Virus record (IMG/VR): IMGVR_UViG_3300023235_000097
Span: 1 to 29,555 of that record
Strand: one strand, 5' to 3'
DNA: 29,555 nt
From: a virus
Made by a program: the position numbers and the translations under genes. Of this stretch, positions 24,242 to 29,555 are shown in pieces. Under the pieces are notes generated by a model, which was not told the DNA's origin, did not search any database, and worked only from the letters and a program-made list of their open reading frames with translations. Every line of letters starts with the position of its first letter. Within the stretch, counting starts at the first letter, position 1.

Positions 24242-25728
24242 ATCTCCCCCATGGTTGTCGGTTCTAATTCTTGCGTCCTTATGTGCGCTAATGCCTTGGC
24301 AGGGCTCAACTTATCAAGCATCCGGCCAATGAGCGATAGCGTATCCACCATATCATCATTTGACCCAGCCGGAAAGCGGGTAAGCTCGTGCATCAGGTCT
24401 GGCATCCACTTGGCGTTACGTGGAAACTTGACCATGTTCATGGACATCCGCGCCTGTATGGACCGTGCGCGTGAGGACTTATCCGATGAACTCGTGAATG
24501 CATCCCGAAACACATAGGCCCGGCGTTCTCTCATCCGCTGTGTAATAAATGGGCCCACACTCTTGATGATCTGCCCTGACTCCTCAGCCCATCGTAAGGG
24601 CTTCCACTTCTCAGTAAGGTCAATGAAGGCATCTATCCATAGGTCTGTCTTAGTCTGTTCGCGCCATAGGTCCAGCAGGTATATCTCGTCGTTATTATCT
24701 ACACCGATGATTAGATGGACCGTAAAGTCACCTCCATCTGCGGTCACAGCATAGTCACTGGCACCGTATATGTGCATAGGATGCTTGCCGCGATTATAAT
24801 CATCCAGCACTTGACTATCATCGAAGTAATTATCCTCGATCCACTTCCGTTCAAAATACTCCCCTTGATCCCCAACTGGTTTTTGTTGATATAGTGCCGA
24901 CCATTCTCGTGCCCCAATGGTTCGGCGTGTCCTTTCTAAAGTCTCCAAGGGGAACCACTCAGGCCATAATGCATCCCCCTGTGCACGCCCAAGAATATCG
25001 TCCCCCTCCGCGATGGCGGGGAAGTCAACGGTCTCCCAGCGTTCTCCGCCCATCTCCATGTCGCGCAACAACCTACCCGTAAGATCGTCATCATGCCATC
25101 GGGTCTGAATCACCACTATAGCGGCGTTGGGGGCTTGACGGGTATATAAAACAGAGCGATACCAGTCCCATGCACGCTCTCTACTGAGGCGCGAGTCTGC
25201 ATCTTCGCGTGACTTGATAGGATCATCAATCAGGAGGAGGGAGCCACCCCTCCCAGTGAGGCCCCCTCCTATGCCTGCCGCACGGTATCCGCCCCCGGTT
25301 GTCACGGACCATCTATCGGCAGCTCTGTCTGACGATTTTATTCTAACTTCTGGAAAAACGTTGTTGAAAAGTGGTCCTGAGATGGTATCTCGGACGGCGC
25401 GGCCAAACTCGGACGCCAACTCGGCATTATAGGTGGCGCATATAATCTCATCTCGGGGCCGACGACCAAGAAAGTAGGCCGGTAGCTTGCGTGAGGCCAT
25501 CTCAGACTTGCCGTGGCGGGGTGGCATTGTGATAATCAATCGCCTCGTCTTACCACTGATGACCGACTCCAGCTTGTCCGATAGATACGTGTGGTGTGCA
25601 GCGGCTTGAAAGTCGGGCTTGGTATATTTAACGAACCCCATCAACGAGTCGCGTGCCTGTGAGCGAGCCAAGAACTCAGCGGCCAGCTCATCTTCCCGTA
25701 TGGCGTCAATCGTCCTCGTCTTACTCAA
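24181..25728 (-). CDS. terL: Terminase large subunit
   Basis: A 515-aa DNA-packaging motor. The ATPase domain has a Walker A-type loop MPPRHGKSE (residues 68-76), Walker B LLLIDDP (164-170) and a coupling-type segment VVIQTRWHDDD (205-215). The C-terminal RNase H-like nuclease domain shows ASDYAVTADGGD (323-334, D325 first metal ligand), WAEES (380-384) and SNDDMVDTLS (456-465) for the remaining acidic ligands. Length and motif spacing are normal for the family. The frame begins at TTG 25728, which overlaps the previous stop by 8 nt; no clear ribosome site precedes it, and the first in-frame ATG (25641) would remove 29 residues before the conserved region. It pairs with the small-terminase-like gene at 27683-28474, which lies apart on the far side of opposite-strand genes. 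Confidence 0.93.
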   Translation of the reverse strand: MSKTRTIDAIREDELAAEFLARSQARDSLMGFVKYTKPDFQAAAHHTYLSDKLESVISGKTRRLIITMPPRHGKSEMASRKLPAYFLGRRPRDEIICATYNAELASEFGRAVRDTISGPLFNNVFPEVRIKSSDRAADRWSVTTGGGYRAAGIGGGLTGRGGSLLLIDDPIKSREDADSRLSRERAWDWYRSVLYTRQAPNAAIVVIQTRWHDDDLTGRLLRDMEMGGERWETVDFPAIAEGDDILGRAQGDALWPEWFPLETLERTRRTIGAREWSALYQQKPVGDQGEYFERKWIEDNYFDDSQVLDDYNRGKHPMHIYGASDYAVTADGGDFTVHLIIGVDNNDEIYLLDLWREQTKTDLWIDAFIDLTEKWKPLRWAEESGQIIKSVGPFITQRMRERRAYVFRDAFTSSSDKSSRARSIQARMSMNMVKFPRNAKWMPDLMHELTRFPAGSNDDMVDTLSLIGRMLDKLSPAKALAHIRTQELEPTTMGEIWTNHRRGRKGKRSRGSIVI

Positions 25729-26110
25729 CGGATATAGTGTCCCGCTTATTTCTCGCCCATTTCAAGATGGGGCTATCCTTACTTGTGAAGTCTGCTTTAG
25801 CCATTGTCGCGATGGTGTTATACTCGGAAGGGTAGTAGCGATAAGCCTTCCCCATGTGAGCAGGCTCCCCAAAATTGTCACCGGCCAGTGCTCGTATGGT
25901 CTTCCACTCCTCGAAGGCTTCAACTTCCATCCCGTGCTGTACATCGCGTGCCTTTCCCCATGCCTCAACGGCGCGAATCATGAATTCTTCAGCATCCTCG
26001 TTCTCCATCTGCTCGTCCTCATAACTGCAGCACTCATGGGGGAACTTGTAGATATAGGAGCCCGTATTCTGCATCTCTGCGGCTCCGATTTTACGCGAGA
26101 ATTTCAACAC
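25721..26110 (-). CDS. 129-aa hypothetical protein upstream of terL
   Basis: No family recognised. It is acidic, with aromatic residues (WGKARDVQHGMEVEAFEEWK) and a basic end. GTG at 26110 has GGGAG at 7-nt spacing; ATG at 26074, preceded by CGGAG at 8 nt, would give 117 aa. Either start keeps the conserved-looking part. It overlaps the zinc-finger gene upstream and, by 8 nt, terL downstream. The coupling suggests a packaging or early function, which I cannot specify. Confidence 0.6.
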   Translation of the reverse strand: MLKFSRKIGAAEMQNTGSYIYKFPHECCSYEDEQMENEDAEEFMIRAVEAWGKARDVQHGMEVEAFEEWKTIRALAGDNFGEPAHMGKAYRYYPSEYNTIATMAKADFTSKDSPILKWARNKRDTISVE

Positions 26111-26297
26111 GCTCTTTCTCCCTTATGATCCTACGATGCTGGGCCATGCGAACGTCACGACATTGGCATTCCTTACACTTGTGCAGGTGTCCATCTGAAT
26201 TCCCCTTGTGGGAATAATACTCCGACATGGGCTTTAGCTCCAAGCAGCGATAACACTGCTTGGAGGGGCCCGATGGATCAGAAAGGGAGGTCATCAT
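26091..26297 (-). CDS. 68-aa zinc-finger protein, endonuclease VII-type zinc motif only
   Basis: C15-x2-C18 ([15 protein letters not shown]) and C41-x2-C44 (HKCKEC) with the intervening pattern 'K..s.yy..k....G....C' match the zinc-binding N-terminal motif seen in phage recombination endonuclease VII-like and HNH proteins. The protein stops after a short basic helix ([17 protein letters not shown]), so no nuclease catalytic part is present. The start is uncertain: ATG at 26297 or 26294, with AGGAG immediately upstream. It overlaps the end of the SSB gene by 20 nt, and its own end overlaps the 129-aa gene. Likely a small nucleic-acid-binding or structural zinc protein. Confidence 0.65.
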   Translation of the reverse strand: MMTSLSDPSGPSKQCYRCLELKPMSEYYSHKGNSDGHLHKCKECQCRDVRMAQHRRIIREKERVEILA

Positions 26298-26706
26298 CTC
26301 CTGTTGATTCAGGGTGGGGTGGTGCGGATTGTCCTTTAAAGTTCTGCGAGCCCCCATCGTCAACTTCACCTTTCTTAGAGTCGAGGAATTCGAAAGAATT
26401 ACCACGTATCTCAGTTGAATACTTCGTTTCTCCGTCCTTTTCGTAGGATCGCGTCTCTAAACGGCCTTCAATGTAGAGCTTGGAGCCCTTTTTCGCGTAG
26501 GTCGACAAGGCTTCTGCCTGCCCGCCCCAAAAACTGATCCGATGCCACTCCGTCTTCTCTATTTTCTCGCCGCTGGTCTTATCTTTCCACGATTCCGTGG
26601 TCGCCAGCGTCAAATTGGTCACGGAGGTCGCGCCCGCAACACGCATCTCGGGGTCTTTGCCCAAATTGCCGATCAGGAAGACCTTATTTGTAGTTCCATT
26701 ACTCAT
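26278..26706 (-). CDS. ssb: Single-stranded DNA-binding protein
   Basis: A 142-aa protein with the SSB OB-fold signature: [16 protein letters not shown] (residues about 6-21), [25 protein letters not shown] and [16 protein letters not shown] follow in the standard order, with tryptophans and aromatics in the usual DNA-binding places. The C-terminal acidic tip DDDLPF is the standard interaction tail for replication and repair partners. I place the start at ATG 26706, which has AAGGAG at 7-nt spacing, rather than at 26730. The ATG overlaps the stop of the ribbon-helix-helix gene by 8 nt. Role: protects single-stranded phage DNA during replication and recombination. Confidence 0.93.
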   Translation of the reverse strand: MSNGTTNKVFLIGNLGKDPEMRVAGATSVTNLTLATTESWKDKTSGEKIEKTEWHRISFWGGQAEALSTYAKKGSKLYIEGRLETRSYEKDGETKYSTEIRGNSFEFLDSKKGEVDDGGSQNFKGQSAPPHPESTGDDDLPF

Positions 26707-26878
26707 CAAGTAGCTCCTTCTGTGGGTCATACAGCCGTTCCGTTAGGTCGCGCACGATATGCTTCCAAAGGATGTCTGATATGACCTGATTTACCTCTAC
26801 ATCAACTGGGGCACCGATTGCCAACAGCTTCTCGTAGAGGTCGTCGTCCATATGGACATTAAGTGTCGTATATTTCAT
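26699..26878 (-). CDS. 59-aa ribbon-helix-helix DNA-binding protein
   Basis: Short gene found by reading the strand directly: [20 protein letters not shown], then [21 protein letters not shown] short N-terminal beta strand (YTTLNVHMD) is followed by two helices, with the second beginning at a VN-x-VIS-x-IL pattern. This is the MetJ/Arc/CopG ribbon-helix-helix plan; such proteins bind palindromic DNA as dimers. The ATG at 26878 overlaps the upstream stop by 4 nt (ATGA) and the stop overlaps the ssb start by 8 nt, so it is fully embedded in the operon. It is a candidate regulator of the phage's repeated 14-bp palindrome; that link is only inference. Fold assignment is by pattern. Confidence 0.7.
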   Translation of the reverse strand: MKYTTLNVHMDDDLYEKLLAIGAPVDVEVNQVISDILWKHIVRDLTERLYDPQKELLDE

Positions 26879-27123
26879 GTGAACAGTATGTCCCCCCGTG
26901 CAATATCGTCCGTTGCTATCACCTCGGCTCCAAAAAACGTAAGATTACTAAGATCACCACTATTATTAAACGTCTGCGGGTATATTAGATCGACCATAGT
27001 CTTCCAGTCTGAGGGATGCAATGATATGACAGTAGGCTCTATGTCACACTTGTGCCATAGCTCCCGAATCTTAGGCAGTGCCTCTATGCGCCAATCGCCG
27101 CCTATGTGATAATGTCCGTCCAT
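26875..27123 (-). CDS. 82-aa hypothetical protein, first gene of the leftward early operon
   Basis: Not recognised. The sequence MDGHYHIGGDWRIEALPKIR ... EPTVISLHPSDWKTMVDLIY ... [20 protein letters not shown] is a mixed alpha/beta pattern. I choose ATG 27123: an upstream in-frame start at 27159 would lie inside the promoter -35 box. No ribosome site precedes 27123. The predicted transcription start from TTGACT-N17-TATATT falls at about 27124-27125, so the message is probably leaderless. Its stop overlaps the ribbon-helix-helix start by 4 nt. Confidence 0.6.
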   Translation of the reverse strand: MDGHYHIGGDWRIEALPKIRELWHKCDIEPTVISLHPSDWKTMVDLIYPQTFNNSGDLSNLTFFGAEVIATDDIARGDILFT

Positions 27124-27130
27124 GGGTAAT

Positions 27131-27159
27131 AATATAGAAAATAGGGATTGACAAGTCAA
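27131..27159 (-). promoter_or_regulatory. Sigma70-like promoter for leftward early operon
   Basis: On the minus strand, -35 TTGACT (27159-27154), 17-bp spacer, -10 TATATT (27136-27131). The expected start is about 27124, one or two bases before the ATG at 27123. Confidence 0.75.
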
Positions 27160-27176
27160 GCGGTATTCTATAAACT
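27148..27176 (+). promoter_or_regulatory. Sigma70-like promoter for rightward genes
   Basis: -35 TTGACA (27148-27153), 17-bp spacer, -10 TAAACT (27171-27176); TATAAA at 27169-27174 is an alternative -10 at 15-bp spacing. It overlaps the leftward promoter and palindrome variant 27169-27182. The expected start is at about the ATG at 27183. Confidence 0.7.
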
Positions 27177-27182
27177 TTTATA
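27169..27182. promoter_or_regulatory. Palindrome variant TATAAACTTTTATA (one mismatch)
   Basis: Differs from the 14-bp phage palindrome at one central base. It covers the -10 region of the rightward promoter and ends directly before ATG 27183, a location suited to repression. Confidence 0.65.
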
Positions 27183-27419
27183 ATGGAACATAATAATAGG
27201 AAAACGAAGATATGCCCATGCTGTAGAGTTAGGGGGAAGGTCCACACGGGCCCCTTTCTAATGGACGAACTCTGCATTGAATGCTGGATTCAATGGATCA
27301 TCCTATTGAAGAATTATGATGTTCACGGGATTCTTAAATTCAAGAGACGGACCCGGATTAAGCACCTGCGGGACTTCATAGAAGAGGGGAAGGTTATAAA
27401 TGGCCTTGAATCACTTTGA
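27183..27419 (+). CDS. 78-aa small zinc-binding protein
   Basis: Cysteines CPCC (residues about 11-14) and CIEC (about 31-34), spaced by 16 residues, form a likely zinc site. The second half is basic (LKFKRRTRIKHLRDFIEEGK) and could bind nucleic acid. No specific family. The ATG at 27183 has no ribosome site and coincides with the predicted transcription start, so a leaderless message is likely. The end overlaps the next gene by 20 nt. Small early zinc proteins of this type are common in phages and often act on host functions, but I cannot say which. Confidence 0.65.
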   Translation: MEHNNRKTKICPCCRVRGKVHTGPFLMDELCIECWIQWIILLKNYDVHGILKFKRRTRIKHLRDFIEEGKVINGLESL

Positions 27420-28020
27420 TTACCAATCTGTGAATAAGGTTCACAATGTATCCAATCGTGAGCCCGGATTGCCGGCAGCGATTAACAAAGCCTGTCACTG
27501 GGGGATGACGGAAGAGCTTGAGAGCATGCCACCCGTTAATGACTCCATACAGGCCGAGGCGGTTGCCTGTCTTGGGTGTGATACGGGCAAATCTACAAAG
27601 GACTACTGCTTTGACTGCATACGGGAATATTCCGCCGTTATGGATATGCCCCCGGAGGCGAATATGGACCTAATGGCTCAGCTTATTCCGTATCGTCAGG
27701 ACGAGATTGAAGACCATCGAGTGGTTGCCGCACTGGGGAGCCTTGGGGATGATCCTCCGGTTGAGGGCGGTCCATGGGGGAATGTGTTCCCGCCGCTGAG
27801 CTATCCGTCACTGGATGATATTCTGGGTCGTGGGATTCGGCCTTATTCCCGAGAACTGTGGCGTCAATCTCTGTCAGGGCGTCCGCAACGGCGGCTACCT
27901 CCGCCGCATCCCCTTCTATTAGAACCGCCTCGGCCTCATGAGCGAGCTGTGGGAACCTTTCACGCACAAATCTCTCAAGGACTTCCGTCGGTATTTCACG
28001 CGTGCTCGCATACTCCTTGA
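27400..28020 (+). CDS. 206-aa hypothetical protein with a CxxC pair; 3' half antisense to terS-like gene
   Basis: The first 95 residues look like a normal soluble protein and include a zinc-type motif CLGCDTGKSTKDYCFDC (residues about 57-73). ATG 27400 has GAAGG at 6-nt spacing and overlaps the preceding stop region by 20 nt. From 27683 onward it runs opposite to the small-terminase-like gene for 338 bp. Residues past about 150 (SGRPQRRLPPPHPLLLEPPR) look like a frame forced by the opposite gene, so the biologically important part may be the N-terminal half. Function unknown. Confidence 0.55.
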   Translation: MALNHFDYQSVNKVHNVSNREPGLPAAINKACHWGMTEELESMPPVNDSIQAEAVACLGCDTGKSTKDYCFDCIREYSAVMDMPPEANMDLMAQLIPYRQDEIEDHRVVAALGSLGDDPPVEGGPWGNVFPPLSYPSLDDILGRGIRPYSRELWRQSLSGRPQRRLPPPHPLLLEPPRPHERAVGTFHAQISQGLPSVFHACSHTP

Positions 28021-28474
28021 CCTCGTGACTGACGTCGACTGTCGACTTATCGCCCCACCGTTCACGGCGTGCTCGTGCAAGAACCCATTGGCGGGCCGCC
28101 GTGTCCTCCTTAGCTGCGTCCATCTGAATCTGCTCCAGCTCGTCCAGTAGCCCATTCTGTATGTTCTCTACCTGCTCCGCAAACTCGGGACTGAACCGCC
28201 TCATACGATACACAGCCCCCTGACTTATCTCGGCGTTACGGCACGTTTCCGATATATTGTAGGGCGTGCGCTTTAATAGGTTGAGGAAAGCCTCAACTCG
28301 CTTGGCCGACATGGGGGCATGAGCTATTCCACTACGGGACAGGTTTTCTTCCATTATTCGTTTCCGCCTTCTTATCCGGTTGTCGATCGTCCTGCGTGCA
28401 TACATACGCTTCTTTTTATATTCTTCACTCCGGAGATACCCGGGAATGACGATCTTCTTGTCTATTGATACCAT
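27683..28474 (-). CDS. terS: Terminase small subunit-like protein
   Basis: A 263-aa protein from ATG 28474. The N-terminal 45 residues are extremely basic (EEYKKKRMYARRTIDNRIRR). Then comes a helix-turn-helix, ISETCRNAEISQGAVYRMRR (about 75-94), followed by FSPEFAEQVENIQNGLLDEL and a helical region ending ARQWVLARARRERWGDKS. This order ('c..agis..tvyrwr..dpeFae.v', then 'llkarrperwgdk') is typical of small terminase and related phage DNA-recognition proteins. The C-terminal 55 residues are proline-rich and disordered and overlap an opposite-strand gene. No ribosome site precedes 28474; weak TTGCGC-N17-TACTTT would place transcription start at the ATG. A start at 28354, lacking the basic arm, is an alternative. 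Confidence 0.7.
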   Translation of the reverse strand: MVSIDKKIVIPGYLRSEEYKKKRMYARRTIDNRIRRRKRIMEENLSRSGIAHAPMSAKRVEAFLNLLKRTPYNISETCRNAEISQGAVYRMRRFSPEFAEQVENIQNGLLDELEQIQMDAAKEDTAARQWVLARARRERWGDKSTVDVSHEVKEYASTREIPTEVLERFVRERFPQLAHEAEAVLIEGDAAEVAAVADALTEIDATVLGNKAESHDPEYHPVTDSSAAGTHSPMDRPQPEDHPQGSPVRQPLDGLQSRPDDTE

Positions 28475-28491
28475 ATAGTATAAAGTAGTGC

Positions 28492-28520
28492 TTGACGTGC
28501 GTTGGCGCAAACGTTATACT
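28492..28520 (+). promoter_or_regulatory. Strong sigma70-like promoter
   Basis: -35 TTGACG (28492-28497), 17-bp spacer, -10 TATACT (28515-28520), expected start about 28527. ATTTTCTAAT (28523-28532) and ribosome site AGGAGG (28533-28538) follow, giving a short leader before ATG 28545. Confidence 0.85.
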
Positions 28521-28544
28521 ATATTTTCTAATAGGAGGCGTAAG

Positions 28545-28694
28545 ATGAAAGGTGGAAAAGTTGGGAAGGTTAAGAACCTGAAGAATATCAAAGATAAGAT
28601 TTCACGATCAAGCCACGACAACATAACGGGCCGGAGGCTGAGAAGATTAAGAGAACGAGAAGAACGCAAGAAGAACCGTTCAGTTGACGATTAG
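28545..28694 (+). CDS. 49-aa highly basic protein
   Basis: Sequence MKGGKVGKVKNLKNIKDKIS then TGRRLRRLREREERKKNRSV: nearly half the residues are K or R, with few hydrophobics. ATG 28545 has perfect AGGAGG at 6-nt spacing and its own strong promoter, so this should be one of the most strongly expressed early genes. A nucleic-acid-binding role or interference with a host complex would fit; no family is recognised. An in-frame upstream start at 28488 lies ahead of the promoter and is rejected. Confidence 0.7.
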   Translation: MKGGKVGKVKNLKNIKDKISRSSHDNITGRRLRRLREREERKKNRSVDD

Positions 28695-28711
28695 AAATTA
28701 ATGGGGATCAC

Positions 28712-28740
28712 TTGACAAACCGTAAATAATAGCTTATATT
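28712..28740 (+). promoter_or_regulatory. Strong sigma70-like promoter
   Basis: Consensus -35 TTGACA (28712-28717), 17-bp spacer, -10 TATATT (28735-28740); expected start about 28747. It drives the leader, the 19-aa ORF, the DUF3310 gene and the 93-aa gene. Confidence 0.85.
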
Positions 28741-28748
28741 AAACCCTT

Positions 28749-28787
28749 ATGGAGTTGGATAAAAGCCCATTTGGGGCAACAACGTGA
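28749..28787 (+). other. 12-codon leader ORF candidate (MELDKSPFGATT)
   Basis: The ATG lies 2 nt after the predicted transcription start and has no ribosome site. Short hairpins follow in the leader (GCCC/GGGC at 28767-28780, ACGTG/CACGT near 28783-28803, TATC/GATA near 28801-28811). It could be a leader peptide or simply a chance ORF. Confidence 0.3.
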
Positions 28788-28838
28788 ACGTATGTGCACG
28801 TATCAATGATACAACTATTGAACTAATCGGGGGTGAAT

Positions 28839-28898
28839 ATGGACAGTGAAAGAACAGCGTTGTGGATGGGCGTGATGTCATTGGGGGTCGGGCTATGA
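28839..28898 (+). CDS. 19-aa micro-protein coupled to DUF3310 gene
   Basis: MDSERTALWMGVMSLGVGL: a short hydrophobic peptide after a charged start. ATG 28839 is preceded by GGGGGTGA at suitable spacing, and its stop overlaps the next ATG (ATGA). It may be a coupling ORF that delivers ribosomes to the DUF3310 start, or a membrane-active micro-protein. Confidence 0.45.
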   Translation: MDSERTALWMGVMSLGVGL

Positions 28899-29119
28899 GC
28901 CGTAGCACCGTAGACCATCCGGCGCATTATAATCAGTCAGACGGCATTGAGTGCATCGACGTGGCTGAGAATATGAACTTCAACCTCGGCAACGTTATCA
29001 AGTATGTGTGGAGATCGGGGCACAAGAGCAATGGCATGGAGGACCTCGAGAAGGCACGTTGGTATATCAATCGAGAGATCGACCGCCAGAGTCGGCTTAT
29101 TGTCCGGGGGGATGACTGA
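28895..29119 (+). CDS. DUF3310 family protein
   Basis: A 74-aa protein with the whole DUF3310 signature: DHPAHYNQSDGIECIDVAEN, then NFNLGNVIKYVWRSGHKSNG and MEDLEKARWYINREI. This domain occurs widely in phages, including as part of the T7 gp1.7 nucleotide kinase, and is linked to nucleotide metabolism; stand-alone copies have no settled biochemical role. ATG 28895 overlaps the 19-aa ORF stop by 4 nt and is preferred over an upstream in-frame GTG (28862). The next gene shares one base with its stop (TGATG). Confidence 0.85.
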   Translation: MSRSTVDHPAHYNQSDGIECIDVAENMNFNLGNVIKYVWRSGHKSNGMEDLEKARWYINREIDRQSRLIVRGDD

Positions 29120-29400
29120 TGGTAGTGCACAAGATCACCCTATCCACGGCTTTGCTTGAGGAGACGCACGACATACCGGCCAACTCGCGCTTCCTCGACC
29201 TCCAGATGCAGAACGGTTCCCTCGTGGCGTGGTATCTGACCGACCCTAAACAGCCCATGGTGCCGATCACCTTTCTAAAGATAATGACGGGCGAGCAGGT
29301 TCCGAAGTATGTTAGCTACAAGGAGCGATACATGGGGACCGTCCAAGTGAGCCACGACTGGGTAATACATGTCTTCTGGGGTGATGAGCTTTCTAAGTGA
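29119..29400 (+). CDS. 93-aa hypothetical protein (DUF7352-like pattern)
   Basis: Pattern KITLSTALLEETHDIPANSR, then LQMQNGSLVAWYLTDP, MTGEQVP and YMGTVQVSHDWVIHVFWG follows the small beta protein common in phage early regions ('q.i..p.ga.il.v..q.....lw..vd......f...gTG...... yiGT.......vHVf'), which I recall as DUF7352. Function unknown. TGATG coupling with the DUF3310 gene shows co-expression. Confidence 0.7.
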   Translation: MVVHKITLSTALLEETHDIPANSRFLDLQMQNGSLVAWYLTDPKQPMVPITFLKIMTGEQVPKYVSYKERYMGTVQVSHDWVIHVFWGDELSK

Positions 29401-29450
29401 GAATGGCCCGTCTTATGGTTATAGCTAGTAGTTAATGCGCGCTGGCGACT

Positions 29451-29474
29451 CCCGATATGCCACCCAGTGGCGGG
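29451..29474 (+). terminator. Hairpin after rightward operon
   Basis: GCCAC-CCA-GTGGC (29459-29471) with possible outer CCC/GGG pairing (29451-29453 with 29472-29474). It follows the 93-aa gene by about 50 nt. No U-tract follows, so termination is uncertain. Confidence 0.4.
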
Positions 29475-29491
29475 ACATGCGCCTCCGATCC

Positions 29492-29505
29492 TATAAACGT
29501 TTATA
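29492..29505. promoter_or_regulatory. 14-bp palindrome TATAAACGTTTATA, copy 9
   Basis: Exact copy near the right edge. No gene is complete beyond it in the window; by analogy with the other copies it should lie upstream of the next unit. Confidence 0.8.
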
Positions 29506-29555
29506 ATAACCTTAGACAGATTCCCAAAATCACCGATGCTACATGAGACACCTCT

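Noticed and set aside
1-29555. CRISPR arrays, insertion sequences, rRNA
   Set aside because: No regularly spaced repeats with unique spacers, no transposase with terminal repeats and no rRNA-like sequence were seen.

Overview
The window is a tailed-phage genome segment, either a free phage genome or a viral contig. The evidence is one long leftward virion module: large terminase, portal, a scaffold-like protein, major capsid protein, small head proteins, adaptor-like and DNA-stabilisation-like tail proteins, a fibre-like protein and very large internal or ejection-type proteins. No tail tube, sheath, baseplate or tape-measure gene is visible, so the layout fits a short-tailed (podovirus-like) phage. 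I see no integrase, DNA polymerase, RNA polymerase or endolysin. Promoters near the right end look like host sigma70 promoters. The host cannot be named from the sequence, although the content resembles that of environmental marine or freshwater podoviruses.

Layout, read leftward from about 27.1 kb on the minus strand. First come small regulatory and DNA-metabolism genes: an unknown 82-aa protein, a ribbon-helix-helix protein, SSB, a zinc-finger protein and a 129-aa protein. They run by overlapping starts and stops into the large terminase and a 117-aa protein. The 3' end of that last gene overlaps an 83-nt RNA that looks like the bare tRNA-like domain of tmRNA, without a tag-coding segment. 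Next come portal, an acidic protein, a low-complexity protein, a coiled-coil protein, an FmdB-type zinc-ribbon gene that appears to start at ATT, scaffold, capsid and two beta-rich head proteins. A glycosyltransferase / zinc-ribbon / methyltransferase cassette bracketed by GC-rich hairpins follows. Then come a small head or tail protein, a 190-aa protein, the adaptor-like and gp10-like proteins, the fibre, three tiny genes (one membrane protein) and three large internal-protein genes. The last of these is cut by the left edge.

At the right end the transcription directions change. A 59-bp divergent region (27124-27182) carries back-to-back sigma70-like promoters whose predicted start sites fall at the two start codons. 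Rightward genes 27183-28020 converge with, and overlap by 338 bp, a leftward small-terminase-like gene. Further rightward promoters drive a basic 49-aa protein and a leader / tiny-ORF / DUF3310 / 93-aa operon.

A perfect 14-bp palindrome, TATAAACGTTTATA, occurs nine times, plus one single-mismatch copy. Eight exact copies lie just upstream of the first gene of a leftward gene block, one lies at the right edge, and the variant overlaps the -10 of a rightward promoter. This looks like a phage-wide regulatory site that divides the virion module into transcription units. The ribbon-helix-helix protein is an obvious but untested candidate to bind it.
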